Assembly: GCA_947304115.1 (NCBI GenBank)
Contig: CAMZAE010000005.1
Coordinates: 1-64,000, forward strand
Reading direction: 5' to 3'
Length of the DNA stretch: 64,000 nt
Origin: an uncultured Prevotellaceae bacterium
Lineage (GTDB): Bacteria; Bacteroidota; Bacteroidia; Bacteroidales; Bacteroidaceae
Under the pieces are notes generated by a model. That model was not told the DNA's origin. It saw nothing but the letters and a program-made list of their open reading frames with translations, and ran no database searches. This document shows positions 17,780 to 26,755 of this stretch, piece after piece. How positions within the stretch are numbered: position 1 is the stretch's first letter; every line of letters begins with the position of its first letter. A program made the translations under genes and the position numbers.

Positions 17780-19765
17780 ATGAAGACAAGAATTTTTACG
17801 CTATTGATAATGCTGTTCGCTGTTGTATGGAATGCAATGGCCGATGAAATAACAGGCATGACACTGACCATCAGTCATAACCATGGTGAGTTTTTTGAAG
17901 TGTCCTTCCCTGCTAAAGGCTGGGACAACTTGGACTTGACAGACGAATCCTCCACCTCTATTCGTATCAAGAAGATTGAGGTACAGACCTCCGGGACCGT
18001 TGGAGGCGTTTGCTTCAACGCAACGATGTATAAGACAGAGGAAGGTTTGAGGCCGGATGATGAATGGCGCACCTTCAAATTGATGCCAGATGGCGACAAG
18101 TGGGTACTTGACTTTGGTGACGAAGCTCCTGACTTGATTGACAGTGAGATGAAATCTTCTCCCAGAACCTTCCAGTTCTTTGTGCAAGCTCGGGACGGTT
18201 CTGGCAATGACATCTATTACAACAACGGCGGTCAGGACTACAAGGTCCTCTTCGTGAAAGGCAGCGGTTCGCAATCGTCAAATGGCATCAAGAATGTGAC
18301 GCTGACCATCAGGCACAACGGCGGCCAGGCCTTCTCGCAGTCGTTTCCCGCCGAGGGCTGGCAAGAGTTGGTCTTAGAGGAACGTACAACGTCCCTGATT
18401 ATCGAGAAAGTTGAGGTGGAGGCAGACGAGTCGGCGTCGGATGTGGAGTTCTATGGGACAATGTACAGCACATCTTCTGGCGGGCCGTCCGGTAACGAGT
18501 GGAGAAGCTTCCTCCTTGAAAACCGTGGCGATGGCAACTGGGTGCTTGACATGGGAGAAGGCATAGAACTCGTGGAAAGCAAGTGGCTGACAGAGAACAA
18601 GACAAAGACCTTCCAGTTTTATGTCAAGGCTCAGGACGCTTCAAACAATGACATCTATTACAACAACGGCGGCGAGGACTACAAGGTGACGTTCTCTACC
18701 GGCGAAAGCAGTGGCTCGGACGCGAAAATACAGTTCGTAGGAGACAATGCCGCTACGATAGTTCTTCGTGCCGACAATGACGAATGGACCTATACTTTCG
18801 ATGGCAACGGGAATCGTTATCCTGACTATCAGCCAGGACAAGTCAATTCTCTTTCTATCGAACAATTCAGCGTCAGGTTCTCTCGTGCAGATGGTGTAGA
18901 TGTCAATGACGTAAGCCTCCAGTACAAGCTCTATGAGAAAGGACACGCCGACGAAGCAGGGTGGAACAGGCTGGATGCGATGTCGTATGACTATCAGAGT
19001 GGCAACGTGGTGGAATGCTCTGCCAACAAGGTGAATTTCAATGTGACAAATGGGCTGGAGACAGGCAAGGAGTATGTCCTTGAAGTGATGTTCCAAGTCG
19101 TCGTGTCAAACGGAGATTACTTCTTCCTTGGGAAGGACAGAGAAGGCGGCAAGTTCCGCTTCTCCAGGTCTGGCGGCGCGCAGACAGAGGGCATCAGAAG
19201 TTTCTCGCTGACCATCGAATGCGATGGCGAAGTGTTTACAGAGTCGTTCCCCGCAGAAGGCTGGCAGGTGCGCGTCATCGACGGCCAGACCTCTTCCATA
19301 AAGATCTGGAGTGTTGAAATCGAGTCAAGCGAGTCGATGAGTTACGCTGGCTTCTGCTCGACCATATACGATACAGAGGATCTCTGGCAACACGATGATG
19401 GTGCGTGGGACTGGGTTAATGTCGAGTACCAAGGAAAAGGCATATGGTCAACCAAGTGGCAAGAAGGGAAGGAACTAATAGAGAGTGAATGGATTGGTCA
19501 GGACAAAACGAAGACATTTGAATTCTTCGCCCAGACAGGAGATGCCAACGGTAACGCCTATTACTACGCAAATGGCATCGGCGGCGGAGGCTATTACAAT
19601 AACTATAAGGTTACGTTCTCCACAGGCGGCGGCGACGATGCCATAGGCTTCACTCCAGCCTCCCTTAATACAAACGGAGCAGTCTATAACCTCGCAGGCC
19701 AACGTGTCGGCAAGGATTATAAAGGCATCGTAGTTGATGCCGGTAAAAAAGTCCTGAGAAAGTAG
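17780..19765 (+). CDS. Secreted three-repeat protein with Prevotella-type tail (661 aa)
   Basis: ATG 17780 gives a signal peptide (MKTRIFTLLIMLFAVVWNAMA) and lies 40 nt after a -7 box. The mature protein has three homologous modules of about 140 aa starting near residues 26, 170 and 475. Each opens with the pattern LTI.H.G..F..SFPA.GW, passes through an I..VE strand and ends with TFQF.V.A.D...N..YYNNG..DYKV.F. A distinct beta module (about 315-465) lies between repeats two and three. The C-terminus VYNLAGQRVGKDYKGIVVDAGKKVLRK is the Prevotella secretion-tail type. I do not recognise the module; its size and all-beta pattern fit a carbohydrate-binding or adhesin-like domain. Confidence 0.85.
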   Translation: MKTRIFTLLIMLFAVVWNAMADEITGMTLTISHNHGEFFEVSFPAKGWDNLDLTDESSTSIRIKKIEVQTSGTVGGVCFNATMYKTEEGLRPDDEWRTFKLMPDGDKWVLDFGDEAPDLIDSEMKSSPRTFQFFVQARDGSGNDIYYNNGGQDYKVLFVKGSGSQSSNGIKNVTLTIRHNGGQAFSQSFPAEGWQELVLEERTTSLIIEKVEVEADESASDVEFYGTMYSTSSGGPSGNEWRSFLLENRGDGNWVLDMGEGIELVESKWLTENKTKTFQFYVKAQDASNNDIYYNNGGEDYKVTFSTGESSGSDAKIQFVGDNAATIVLRADNDEWTYTFDGNGNRYPDYQPGQVNSLSIEQFSVRFSRADGVDVNDVSLQYKLYEKGHADEAGWNRLDAMSYDYQSGNVVECSANKVNFNVTNGLETGKEYVLEVMFQVVVSNGDYFFLGKDREGGKFRFSRSGGAQTEGIRSFSLTIECDGEVFTESFPAEGWQVRVIDGQTSSIKIWSVEIESSESMSYAGFCSTIYDTEDLWQHDDGAWDWVNVEYQGKGIWSTKWQEGKELIESEWIGQDKTKTFEFFAQTGDANGNAYYYANGIGGGGYYNNYKVTFSTGGGDDAIGFTPASLNTNGAVYNLAGQRVGKDYKGIVVDAGKKVLRK

Positions 19766-20029
19766 CTATTTGCGTCTGCGGCGGCCGAAAAGGAAATGCA
19801 GGCTGGAGAGAACGCCGACGCAGATGCGTATGCCTTTGTATATAACAAGTCCGTTGGAAACAAAACGGTTGATGTTCTGTATCCTGCTACTTGCCTGCGG
19901 CTGGGGTGAGACGAGGAAGCCTGCGGTCTTTACGATGCGCTGACGGGAAGCCTTGAGCTTCTTGTCCGTGATGTGCTTCCGCTGCTGTATGGCGGCGAGG
20001 ACATCAGGAGATTTCAGAATGCTGTTCAT
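19766..20029 (-). CDS. Hypothetical 87-aa basic protein
   Basis: Last gene of a three-gene minus-strand unit; its start overlaps the stop of the holin-like gene by 4 nt. It is basic overall (ends FLFGRRRRK), with a weak hydrophobic stretch near residues 57-80 (GLVIYKGIRICVGVLSSLHF). This would fit a small membrane-associated protein matching its neighbours. No family recognised. It abuts the convergent three-repeat gene with no spacing. Confidence 0.7.
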   Translation of the reverse strand: MNSILKSPDVLAAIQQRKHITDKKLKASRQRIVKTAGFLVSPQPQASSRIQNINRFVSNGLVIYKGIRICVGVLSSLHFLFGRRRRK

Positions 20030-20385
20030 TGCTCGTCCTCCTCTTCATCTTCGCTGACAAACAATCCTGCCACAAAACGTGTCAGCGGTTGCACAATCCA
20101 TCGCTTGCGGCCAAAATACACTATAGCCATAATGAGCAGCATGGCTCCGCCCATAATGGCGAAGCTCCAAACGCCGCCCACAAAATTAGCAAGCCACATC
20201 GCAAAGGCCATGACAAAGAAAGAGAGCGCTATCATCCCTAATATCAGACACACGGCGACCATGGCTATCGCAGAGAGAAGCACACTGAGCTTTTCTGCTG
20301 TGTCCAGCTTCAGGTACTGCTTCTGAAGCTGCAGGTAGTTCTTCGCTTCTTTCCAGAGCGACTGTAGATTGTCAGTATAGTTCAT
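20026..20385 (-). CDS. Phage-holin-family (Holin-X type) membrane protein
   Basis: A 119-aa protein. An amphipathic N-terminal helix (WKEAKNYLQLQKQYLKLDTAEKL) is followed by two transmembrane helices (about 37-65 and 70-95) and an acidic tail (SEDEEEDEQ). This is the usual shape of the bacterial holin-X/YqjE-like family, which despite the name is chromosomal and of unclear, probably envelope-stress, function. It lies 2 nt after ytxH-like and overlaps the next gene. Confidence 0.8.
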   Translation of the reverse strand: MNYTDNLQSLWKEAKNYLQLQKQYLKLDTAEKLSVLLSAIAMVAVCLILGMIALSFFVMAFAMWLANFVGGVWSFAIMGGAMLLIMAIVYFGRKRWIVQPLTRFVAGLFVSEDEEEDEQ

Positions 20386-20387
20386 GC

Positions 20388-20606
20388 CTATGCTTCTTCC
20401 TCTTCTTTGCTGGCCCGCAGTTCTTCGGCAATCTCGTCAACGAGGTCAGACATTTCCTGACGGTTGAGCTTGATGCCACGCTTACGCAGGGCTTCGGCAA
20501 TCTTCTCACGGAGGTCACTGCCCTTCTCGGGGGCAAAAAGCAAACCACATGCAGCACCGACAACGGCTCCGCCTATAAACGCTACCAGAAAATCCAAAGC
20601 TTTCAT
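20388..20606 (-). CDS. YtxH domain-containing protein
   Basis: A 72-aa protein with a glycine-rich transmembrane segment followed by the diagnostic LLFAPEKGSDLREKI (FAPxxGxxLR motif) and a charged helical tail. YtxH proteins are small general-stress membrane proteins. First gene of the unit with the holin-like and basic proteins; promoter 60 nt upstream. Confidence 0.88.
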   Translation of the reverse strand: MKALDFLVAFIGGAVVGAACGLLFAPEKGSDLREKIAEALRKRGIKLNRQEMSDLVDEIAEELRASKEEEEA

Positions 20607-20666
20607 ATCAAATAAATAGTTTTAAGGGATTATTGTAATTCTTTGTTCATTTTGTCTCTCTGTCCG

Positions 20667-20674
20667 CAAAGATA
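20667..20674 (-). promoter_or_regulatory. Promoter -7 box of ytxH-like operon
   Basis: TATCTTTG on the minus strand, 60 nt before the start at 20606. Confidence 0.7.
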
Positions 20675-20769
20675 GCAGTTTTTACCATTCAAACGGTATA
20701 AAAATGCAAAAAAATGTTGAAAAGAACCCTTTTTCTCTCTGTTTTGTTGCGTCCCTATGGAAAAAGTAG

Positions 20770-20777
20770 TAACTTTG
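20770..20777 (+). promoter_or_regulatory. Promoter of SPOR lipoprotein-ruvX-def unit
   Basis: TAACTTTG, with TTG at 20747-20749 in the -33 position (20-bp spacer). It lies 49 nt before ATG 20827. Confidence 0.8.
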
Positions 20778-20826
20778 CAAGGAAATAGAAGCAAAAAAGA
20801 TAGTAAATACTTATATAAAACAACTT

Positions 20827-21318
20827 ATGAAAAAGATTCTTTTGATGTGCGCTGCAGTCTGCGCCGTGTTTGTGGTTTCGTCATGTAAGAGTAAGGAAAG
20901 TGCCTACAAGAAAGCTTACGAAAAGGCAAAGGCTCAGCAAACCGAAACTCCAACAACTACAACAACTCCCGTTCAGCAGGTAACAACTCAGACCACCGTG
21001 ACTCCCGTCACTGTGACACCAGTAGTTGATTATAGCAATGTGCCAGTCCGGAACGAGGACGTGTCCTTCGTGGAAGGCAGCCCCCTGAAGCAGTATGGCG
21101 TGGTTGTGGCTTCTGTAACTATCAGGAGCAACGGCGTGGCCCTCATGCAGAAACTGGCAGGACAGGGATACAACAGTTGTGTCGCCCAGGCACAGGTGAA
21201 CGGTCAGACCTTCTATCGTGTCGTAGCCTGCAGTTTCGACACCAAACCCGAAGCCGCGCAAAAGCGTGACCAGCTTGAAGGGCAATACCCTGGCACTTGG
21301 TTGCTGTATAAGAAGTAA
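20827..21318 (+). CDS. SPOR domain lipoprotein
   Basis: A 163-aa protein. The lipoprotein signal ends VVSSCKSK, with Cys20 as the lipidation site. A Thr/Pro/Val-rich flexible linker (about 38-70) leads to a C-terminal SPOR domain (about 85-163; YGVVVASVTIRSNG...FYRVVACSFDTKPEA). SPOR domains bind denuded septal peptidoglycan, so a role at the division site or cell wall is likely. ruvX begins 10 nt downstream, suggesting one transcript with ruvX, def and the TPR gene. Confidence 0.9.
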   Translation: MKKILLMCAAVCAVFVVSSCKSKESAYKKAYEKAKAQQTETPTTTTTPVQQVTTQTTVTPVTVTPVVDYSNVPVRNEDVSFVEGSPLKQYGVVVASVTIRSNGVALMQKLAGQGYNSCVAQAQVNGQTFYRVVACSFDTKPEAAQKRDQLEGQYPGTWLLYKK

Positions 21319-21327
21319 TCATATAAT

Positions 21328-21741
21328 GTGGGAAGAGTTCTTGCAATAGACTATGGGGTCCGTCGCACGGGTTTGGCTGTGACGGACCCTTTACAGATTG
21401 TTCCTGGCGGACTGCCCACTGTCGAGACACCCAAGTTGATTGCCTTCCTCAAGGATTATGTCTCGAAGGAAGAGGTGGAGCGCTTCGTGGTAGGCCTGCC
21501 CAAACAAACAAACGGGCGTGACAGCGACAACCTGCCGCGAGTGCGAGCCTTCGTGGAACAACTGCAAAAAACATTCCCGACAATACCCCTCGACATGTGG
21601 GACGAGCGCTATACCAGCGTCCTTGCTCAGCAAGCCATCCTGCAAAGCGGTATCGGCAAGATGGCTCGCCGCAACAAGGCCCTTGTGGATGAGGTGAGCG
21701 CAACAATCATCCTGCAAGGATGGATGGAGAGAAGACAATGA
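21328..21741 (+). CDS. ruvX: YqgF-family putative pre-16S rRNA nuclease / Holliday junction resolvase RuvX
   Basis: A 137-aa RNase H-fold protein of usual length. Motifs: LAIDYGVRRTGLAV (first acidic residue), VVGLPKQTNG and DERYTSVLA, plus a late Asp in VDEVSATIIL. The YqgF/RuvX family processes the 5' end of 16S rRNA and was also proposed as a junction resolvase. It starts with GTG; an overlapping ATG two bases earlier is in another frame with an early stop. Its stop overlaps the def start (ATGA). Confidence 0.92.
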   Translation: MGRVLAIDYGVRRTGLAVTDPLQIVPGGLPTVETPKLIAFLKDYVSKEEVERFVVGLPKQTNGRDSDNLPRVRAFVEQLQKTFPTIPLDMWDERYTSVLAQQAILQSGIGKMARRNKALVDEVSATIILQGWMERRQ

Positions 21742-22298
21742 TACTACCAATATATACTTACGGTCAGCCCGTGCTTAGGCAGGAGGCGGAGGAGATAGAC
21801 AAGGACTATCCGGAGCTGGAGCAGCTCATAAAGAACATGTATGAAACCCTTGAACGGAGCGAAGGGATAGGCCTTGCGGCTCCCCAAGTAGGGCTTCCCA
21901 TACGTTTGGCTATCATCAACCTCGACCCTATCAGCGAGGATATGCCTGAATACAAAGGCTATGCTCAGACTTTCATCAATCCCTATATCGAGGAATACGA
22001 CGAGACGGATGCCGACGTAATGGAGGAAGGCTGCTTGAGTCTGCCTGGCATTCACGAGAAGGTGAAACGGGCGAAGCGTATTCGTGTCACTTATCAAGAC
22101 GAACAGTTCAACGAGCATGATGAATGGGTAGGCGGCTACTTGGCCCGTGTCATGCAACACGAGTTCGACCATCTCGACGGTGTCGTCTTTACAGATCATC
22201 TGAAAGGCCTTCGCCGCCAGCTTACCAACCCCAAGCTTCAGGACATCCGAAAGGGCAAGTTCTCCTGCAACTATAAGGTGAAGGTGAAAAGCCATTGA
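21738..22298 (+). CDS. def: Peptide deformylase
   Basis: The 186-aa product starts at ATG 21738, overlapping the ruvX stop; a longer frame reaching back to 21720 is less likely. All three motifs are present: GIGLAAPQVG, EEGCLSLPG (metal Cys) and QHEFDHLDG (metal His pair and catalytic Glu). It removes the formyl group from nascent N-terminal methionine. Cytoplasmic and essential. Confidence 0.96.
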   Translation: MILPIYTYGQPVLRQEAEEIDKDYPELEQLIKNMYETLERSEGIGLAAPQVGLPIRLAIINLDPISEDMPEYKGYAQTFINPYIEEYDETDADVMEEGCLSLPGIHEKVKRAKRIRVTYQDEQFNEHDEWVGGYLARVMQHEFDHLDGVVFTDHLKGLRRQLTNPKLQDIRKGKFSCNYKVKVKSH

Positions 22299-22322
22299 AC
22301 GTTGAACATTGACCATTGGGCT

Positions 22323-24332
22323 ATGAGGGTAAAGCGACTATCATTGCTTGTGGCTATGCTCATCGGCGTAGCTAATTTCCCCTTTTCAACTTTCAACTTT
22401 CAACTAAGCACGCTTAAGGCTCAGATTAACACTGACCGCGTCCTTCTCATGGGGCGCAACGCCTTGTATTACGAGGACTATGTGCTTGCCATTCAGCGCT
22501 TCAATATGGTCATCAGCGTGAAGCCGTGGCTGGGAGAACCTTATTTCTACCGAGCTTTGGCAAAGTACTATCTCGAAGACTACCAGGGAGCAGAGATAGA
22601 CTGCAACAATGCTGTGGAACGCAATCCATACGCCCTCAACCATTATGTCCTTCGTGCCCTTTGCCGCATCAACCAGAGCCGTTATGCCCTTGCCGAAGAG
22701 GACTATCACAAGGCTCTTTCCATCAATCCGCTTGAACATAACTGCTGGCATAATATCGTGCTCTGCCAGATAGAGTTGAAGGAATACGAGCGGGCAGACT
22801 CCTCGCTCGACGTGATGCTTCGTTACTGGGGGAAAGAGCCTGAGCAATACACCATGAAGGCACAAGTCTCTCTGCTCCGTACAGATACCCTTCAAGCAGA
22901 GAGATGGACAGACCGTGCCATAGAGATGGATGAGTATGACGGCAGGGCTTGGAGCCTCAAGGCCATGTTTCAGGCAAATCGTCGCGAATACAAGGAAGCA
23001 GAGACTTCGCTCGACAAAGCCATCATGCAGATGCCGAGGGTGGCAGGACTCTATGTCAATCGTGCTCTGACGCGCTACAATCAGGATAACCTCCGAGGTG
23101 CGATGTCTGATTATGATGCCTGTCTCGACTTGGAGCCACGCAACTATCTGGCCCATTACAACCGAGGCTTGCTTCGTGCCAATGTGGGTGAGGACAATCT
23201 CGCCATCGAGGACTTCAACTTCGTGCTCGAACTGGAGCCGGACAACACCATCGCCCTCTACAACCGTGCCCTCCTTTTGGACAACATCGGTGACTATAAC
23301 GGAGCCATCCGAGACATCAGCGCTGTCATCATGGACTATCCTGAATTCTGGGAAGGCTATCGTCAAAGGGCAGCCATAAAACGAAAGATTGGCGACACAA
23401 ACGGTGCAGAGCGCGACGAGTTCAAGGTGCTGCAAGCCAGGCTGGATGCAGCGGCAGGCAAGAAACACCCGGTACGCACAAGGAAGAAGAGCGAGCATAG
23501 CATCGAGGACTATGCAGCACTTGTTGAAGAGGACACCCATGAAGAAGAGAACAAATATGTCAGCGAGTATCGAGGCAAAGTACAGAACAGACAGACAGAG
23601 TTGTGTCCGGAGCCGATTTATTCGCTCTCATATTACAAGCGGACCTCCGAGACGAATACGTATGTTGCCTATTGTCCGCAGGTGGATGCGCTCAATGCCA
23701 GACATGTCCTCTCTCAGCAATTGTACCTGACCGACAACGAAGCGCCAATGGCAGCGAGGCAGACAGAAGCGCATCAGGCTTCCATTTCCTCTCTCTCCGA
23801 ACAGCTTGAGCAGAAGCCCAACGACCGCAATTTGTTGATGCGGCGGGCACTCGACTATTATCACATCCGTGACTTCGAGAATGCCGTTGCCGACATGAAT
23901 GCCCTTATTCAGGAGAACGGCGCAGAGCCTTTGGCGCTTGTGTTGAGAGCACAATGCCGTTTTGCCCAGCTCGAAGTGTCGCGTACAACGGCGAATGCTT
24001 CCGACCTCCGGCTTGGCTATTTGATGGTGGTTCAGGACTATAACAAAGCCTCCGACCTCATGCCCGATGTCCCCTTCCTATACTATAATATAGGTTGTGT
24101 GCAAGTGCAACTGGCCGATTATGTGGCTGCCCAGAAGTCCTTTAGCCGTGCCCTCCAACTCGACGCGCAGTTCCCCAGTGCCTATTATGGAAGGGGTGTT
24201 GCCTATATCCTTGGAGGCCAGACGGAGCAAGGACTTAGTGACCTCTCTCAGGCTGGCGAGTACGGACTTTACACCGCCTACAACCTCATCAAGAAGTACT
24301 CGAAAGAGAAAAAGCAGCAGGCAAGCAAATAA
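22323..24332 (+). CDS. Exported TPR-repeat protein
   Basis: ATG 22323 (MRVKRLSLLVAMLIGV) gives a signal sequence; a frame extending to 22302 is possible but adds only IDHWA-type residues. The 669-aa product has at least ten TPRs (about 45-370 and 500-660), with a low-complexity middle. Right after the signal-sequence core, residues FPFSTFNFQLSTLKAQ are encoded by a TTTCAAC tandem repeat of the kind found between genes here, so the signal peptide has been lengthened by repeat sequence. TPR proteins of this sort are periplasmic scaffolds in Bacteroidota. Fourth gene of the SPOR-ruvX-def unit. Confidence 0.85.
   Translation: MRVKRLSLLVAMLIGVANFPFSTFNFQLSTLKAQINTDRVLLMGRNALYYEDYVLAIQRFNMVISVKPWLGEPYFYRALAKYYLEDYQGAEIDCNNAVERNPYALNHYVLRALCRINQSRYALAEEDYHKALSINPLEHNCWHNIVLCQIELKEYERADSSLDVMLRYWGKEPEQYTMKAQVSLLRTDTLQAERWTDRAIEMDEYDGRAWSLKAMFQANRREYKEAETSLDKAIMQMPRVAGLYVNRALTRYNQDNLRGAMSDYDACLDLEPRNYLAHYNRGLLRANVGEDNLAIEDFNFVLELEPDNTIALYNRALLLDNIGDYNGAIRDISAVIMDYPEFWEGYRQRAAIKRKIGDTNGAERDEFKVLQARLDAAAGKKHPVRTRKKSEHSIEDYAALVEEDTHEEENKYVSEYRGKVQNRQTELCPEPIYSLSYYKRTSETNTYVAYCPQVDALNARHVLSQQLYLTDNEAPMAARQTEAHQASISSLSEQLEQKPNDRNLLMRRALDYYHIRDFENAVADMNALIQENGAEPLALVLRAQCRFAQLEVSRTTANASDLRLGYLMVVQDYNKASDLMPDVPFLYYNIGCVQVQLADYVAAQKSFSRALQLDAQFPSAYYGRGVAYILGGQTEQGLSDLSQAGEYGLYTAYNLIKKYSKEKKQQASK
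22383..22406. repeat. TTTCAAC heptamer repeat inside TPR gene
   Basis: TTTTCAACTTTCAACTTTCA is read in phase as FSTFNFQLS. The same heptamer occurs at 24334 and 63651. Confidence 0.7.
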
Positions 24333-24333
24333 T

Positions 24334-24365
24334 TTTTCAACTCTCAACTTTCAACTTTCAACTTT
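24334..24365. repeat. TTTCAAC heptamer repeat, intergenic copy
   Basis: TTTTTCAACTCTCAACTTTC and further units lie between the TPR gene and the thrS promoter. Confidence 0.7.
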
Positions 24366-24371
24366 TCTTCG

Positions 24372-24379
24372 TACCTTTG
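24372..24379 (+). promoter_or_regulatory. Promoter -7 box of thrS
   Basis: TACCTTTG, 28 nt before ATG 24408. Confidence 0.8.
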
Positions 24380-24407
24380 CAAATCAAAATAAGTAAAAAG
24401 TACGACT

Positions 24408-26363
24408 ATGATAAAGATTACCTTCCCCGATGGCTCCTTTCGTGAGTATGAGAATGGCGTGACTGGCTTTGAGGTAGCCCAGAGTATTTCTCCCCGTTTG
24501 GCACAGGACGTTGTGGCCTGTGGCGTGAATGGCGAGACGACAGAACTCAACCGCCCTATCACTACGGATGCAAGCATCAAGCTCTATAAGTTCGAGGACG
24601 AAGAGGGCAAGCACGCCTTCTGGCACACCAGCGCCCACCTGCTGGCAGAGGCCCTTCAGGAACTCTATCCAGGCATCCAGTTCGGCTTCGGTCCTGCCAT
24701 TGAGAACGGCTTCTTCTACGATGTCCTTCTCCCCGACGGGAAGCAGATTGGCGAAGGCGACTTCAAGGAAATCGAGGACAAGATGCTCGAGCTTGCCCGC
24801 AAGGACGAACCCGTTGTACGCAAGGAGATAAGCAAGGCCGACAGCCTCGCCTTGTTCGGTGCCGCAGGCCAGACCTACAAATGCGAGCACATCGACCAGG
24901 ACCTTGAGGACGGCAGCATCACGACCTATACGCAGGGCAACTTCACCGACCTCTGCAAAGGCCCGCACATCGTCAGCACAGGTATCATCAAGGCCGTCAA
25001 GCTGATGAGCATTGCAGGAGCCTTCTGGCGCGGCGATGCCACGAAGGACCAGATGCAGCGTCTCTATGGCATCTCCTATCCCAAGAAGAAGATGCTCGAC
25101 GAATACCTTGTCATGCTCGAAGAAGCCAAGAAGCGCGACCACCGCAAGATAGGCAAGGAGATGGAACTCTTCATGTTCAGCGAGCGTGTGGGCAAGGGAC
25201 TTCCCATCTGGTTGCCCAAAGGTACAGACCTTCGCCTCCGCCTTCAGGAGATGCTTCGCAAAATTCAGAAAGAGTATGGCTATCAGGAGGTGATTACACC
25301 CAACATCGGTGGCAAGAACCTCTACATGACTTCAGGTCACTGGGACCACTACGGCAAGGACAGCTTCCAGCCCATCCAGACACCCGAAGAGGGCGAGGAG
25401 TATCTGCTGAAGCCCATGAACTGCCCCCACCACTGCGAGATATTCGCCAACCGTCCCCGCTCCTACAAGGAACTGCCTTTCCGTTGCGCCGAGTTTGGTA
25501 CGGTCTATCGTTATGAGCAGAGCGGCGAGCTTCACGGCCTGACGCGCGTCCGTTGCTTCACGCAGGACGACGCCCACATCTTCTGCCGTCCCGACCAGGT
25601 GAAGCGCGAGTTCATCAACGTGATGGACATCATCCAGCGCGTCTTCAAGACCTTCAATTTCAGCGACGAGAACGTGGAGGTGCAGATTTCCCTGCGCGAT
25701 CCCAACAACAAGGAGAAGTACATCGGTTCCGACGAGGATTGGGCAAGTGCAGAGCAGGCCATTATCGACGCTTGTGCCGAGAAGGGCATGAAGGCACGTC
25801 AGGAACTTGGCGAAGCTGCATTCTACGGCCCCAAGCTCGACTTCATGGTAAGGGACGCTATCGGTCGCCGTTGGCAGCTTGGCACCATCCAGGTTGACTA
25901 TCAGTTGCCTCAACGTTTCCAGTTGGAGTATGTTGGCGAGGACGGACAGAAGCACCGTCCCGTGATGATTCACCGTGCCCCGTTTGGCTCAATGGAGCGC
26001 TTCGTGGCCGTGCTCATCGAGCATACTGCCGGACATTTCCCCTTGTGGCTCACGCCCGACCAGGTGGCTATCCTGCCCGTCAGCGAGAAGTATCAAGGAT
26101 ATGCAGAGGAGCTTAAGGCTTACTTCGACACGCAGGACGTGCGCAGCATCATCGACGACCGCAGCGAGAAGATCGGGCGCAAGATCCGCGACACCGAACT
26201 CAAGCACATTCCCTACATGGTTATCGTGGGCGAGAAGGAACAGGCCGACGGCACCGTTTCCATGCGTCAGCGCGGCGGCGGCGAGCAGGCAAGCATGACG
26301 ATGGAAGCCTTTGCCCAGCGCATCAACGACGAAGTGGCTGCAATGGTCGGGAGTGCCAATTGA
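24408..26363 (+). CDS. thrS: Threonine-tRNA ligase
   Basis: A 651-aa class II synthetase of full length. Domains: TGS (about 1-62), editing domain with the [11 protein letters not shown] zinc/editing helix, catalytic core with [10 protein letters not shown] (zinc Cys) and motif 2 [16 protein letters not shown], motif 3 region [20 protein letters not shown], and C-terminal anticodon domain (about 545-645). It charges tRNA-Thr and clears Ser mischarging. Own promoter 28 nt upstream; no T-box-like leader fits in that space. Confidence 0.97.
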   Translation: MIKITFPDGSFREYENGVTGFEVAQSISPRLAQDVVACGVNGETTELNRPITTDASIKLYKFEDEEGKHAFWHTSAHLLAEALQELYPGIQFGFGPAIENGFFYDVLLPDGKQIGEGDFKEIEDKMLELARKDEPVVRKEISKADSLALFGAAGQTYKCEHIDQDLEDGSITTYTQGNFTDLCKGPHIVSTGIIKAVKLMSIAGAFWRGDATKDQMQRLYGISYPKKKMLDEYLVMLEEAKKRDHRKIGKEMELFMFSERVGKGLPIWLPKGTDLRLRLQEMLRKIQKEYGYQEVITPNIGGKNLYMTSGHWDHYGKDSFQPIQTPEEGEEYLLKPMNCPHHCEIFANRPRSYKELPFRCAEFGTVYRYEQSGELHGLTRVRCFTQDDAHIFCRPDQVKREFINVMDIIQRVFKTFNFSDENVEVQISLRDPNNKEKYIGSDEDWASAEQAIIDACAEKGMKARQELGEAAFYGPKLDFMVRDAIGRRWQLGTIQVDYQLPQRFQLEYVGEDGQKHRPVMIHRAPFGSMERFVAVLIEHTAGHFPLWLTPDQVAILPVSEKYQGYAEELKAYFDTQDVRSIIDDRSEKIGRKIRDTELKHIPYMVIVGEKEQADGTVSMRQRGGGEQASMTMEAFAQRINDEVAAMVGSAN

Positions 26364-26463
26364 CAGCATCGCAGCATCCCATGCCTTTAGGCATTGCTGA
26401 AAAAACATTTACAAAAATCTTGTCTTAAATTGTGGTTTTTGGAGATGCTCTGAGGAGCGATTT

Positions 26464-26531
26464 CAAACGCCGCATGTGGCGATGGTCAACGCCGCGTGCG
26501 GCGTTTGCATTTCCCCCATGTGGCGTTGACC
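26464..26531. repeat. GC-rich palindromic repeat cluster between thrS and GHL10 gene
   Basis: Two copies of a palindrome of the form AACGCCGCrTGyGGCG (from 26466 and 26488) are followed by an inverted half copy. CAAACGCCGC (26464) pairs perfectly with GCGGCGTTTG (26498), and GGTCAACGCC (26484) pairs perfectly with GGCGTTGACC (26522). The two pairings exclude each other. The rest of the 390-bp gap holds no gene I can support. Confidence 0.7.
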
Positions 26532-26755
26532 GTCTTAATCTGTCAAATTTTGCTGAAAAATGTGCACTGTTTGACAAGATTCTGCTTCTTATTTGCACAT
26601 TCTTTACGATGTGTGCAAAAAGGCGTCCCTGTAAAATGCTGATTATCAATGTGCATTCGATTTAAGCCATTTTCTTGCGTTACAAGGCATCAAGTGCCAT
26701 CCGAACAAACAAATGCGCTTAAATCAAAGGCAGGAAGGAAAAATGTTTACAATCT

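Noticed and set aside
20026-20385. Prophage remnant because of a holin-like gene
   Set aside because: Holin-X proteins are chromosomal; no other phage genes or attachment repeats are nearby, and a YtxH partner is present.
26432-26665. 77-codon frame between thrS and the GHL10 gene
   Set aside because: It runs through the palindromic repeat cluster; composition is unusual and there is no promoter or family match.
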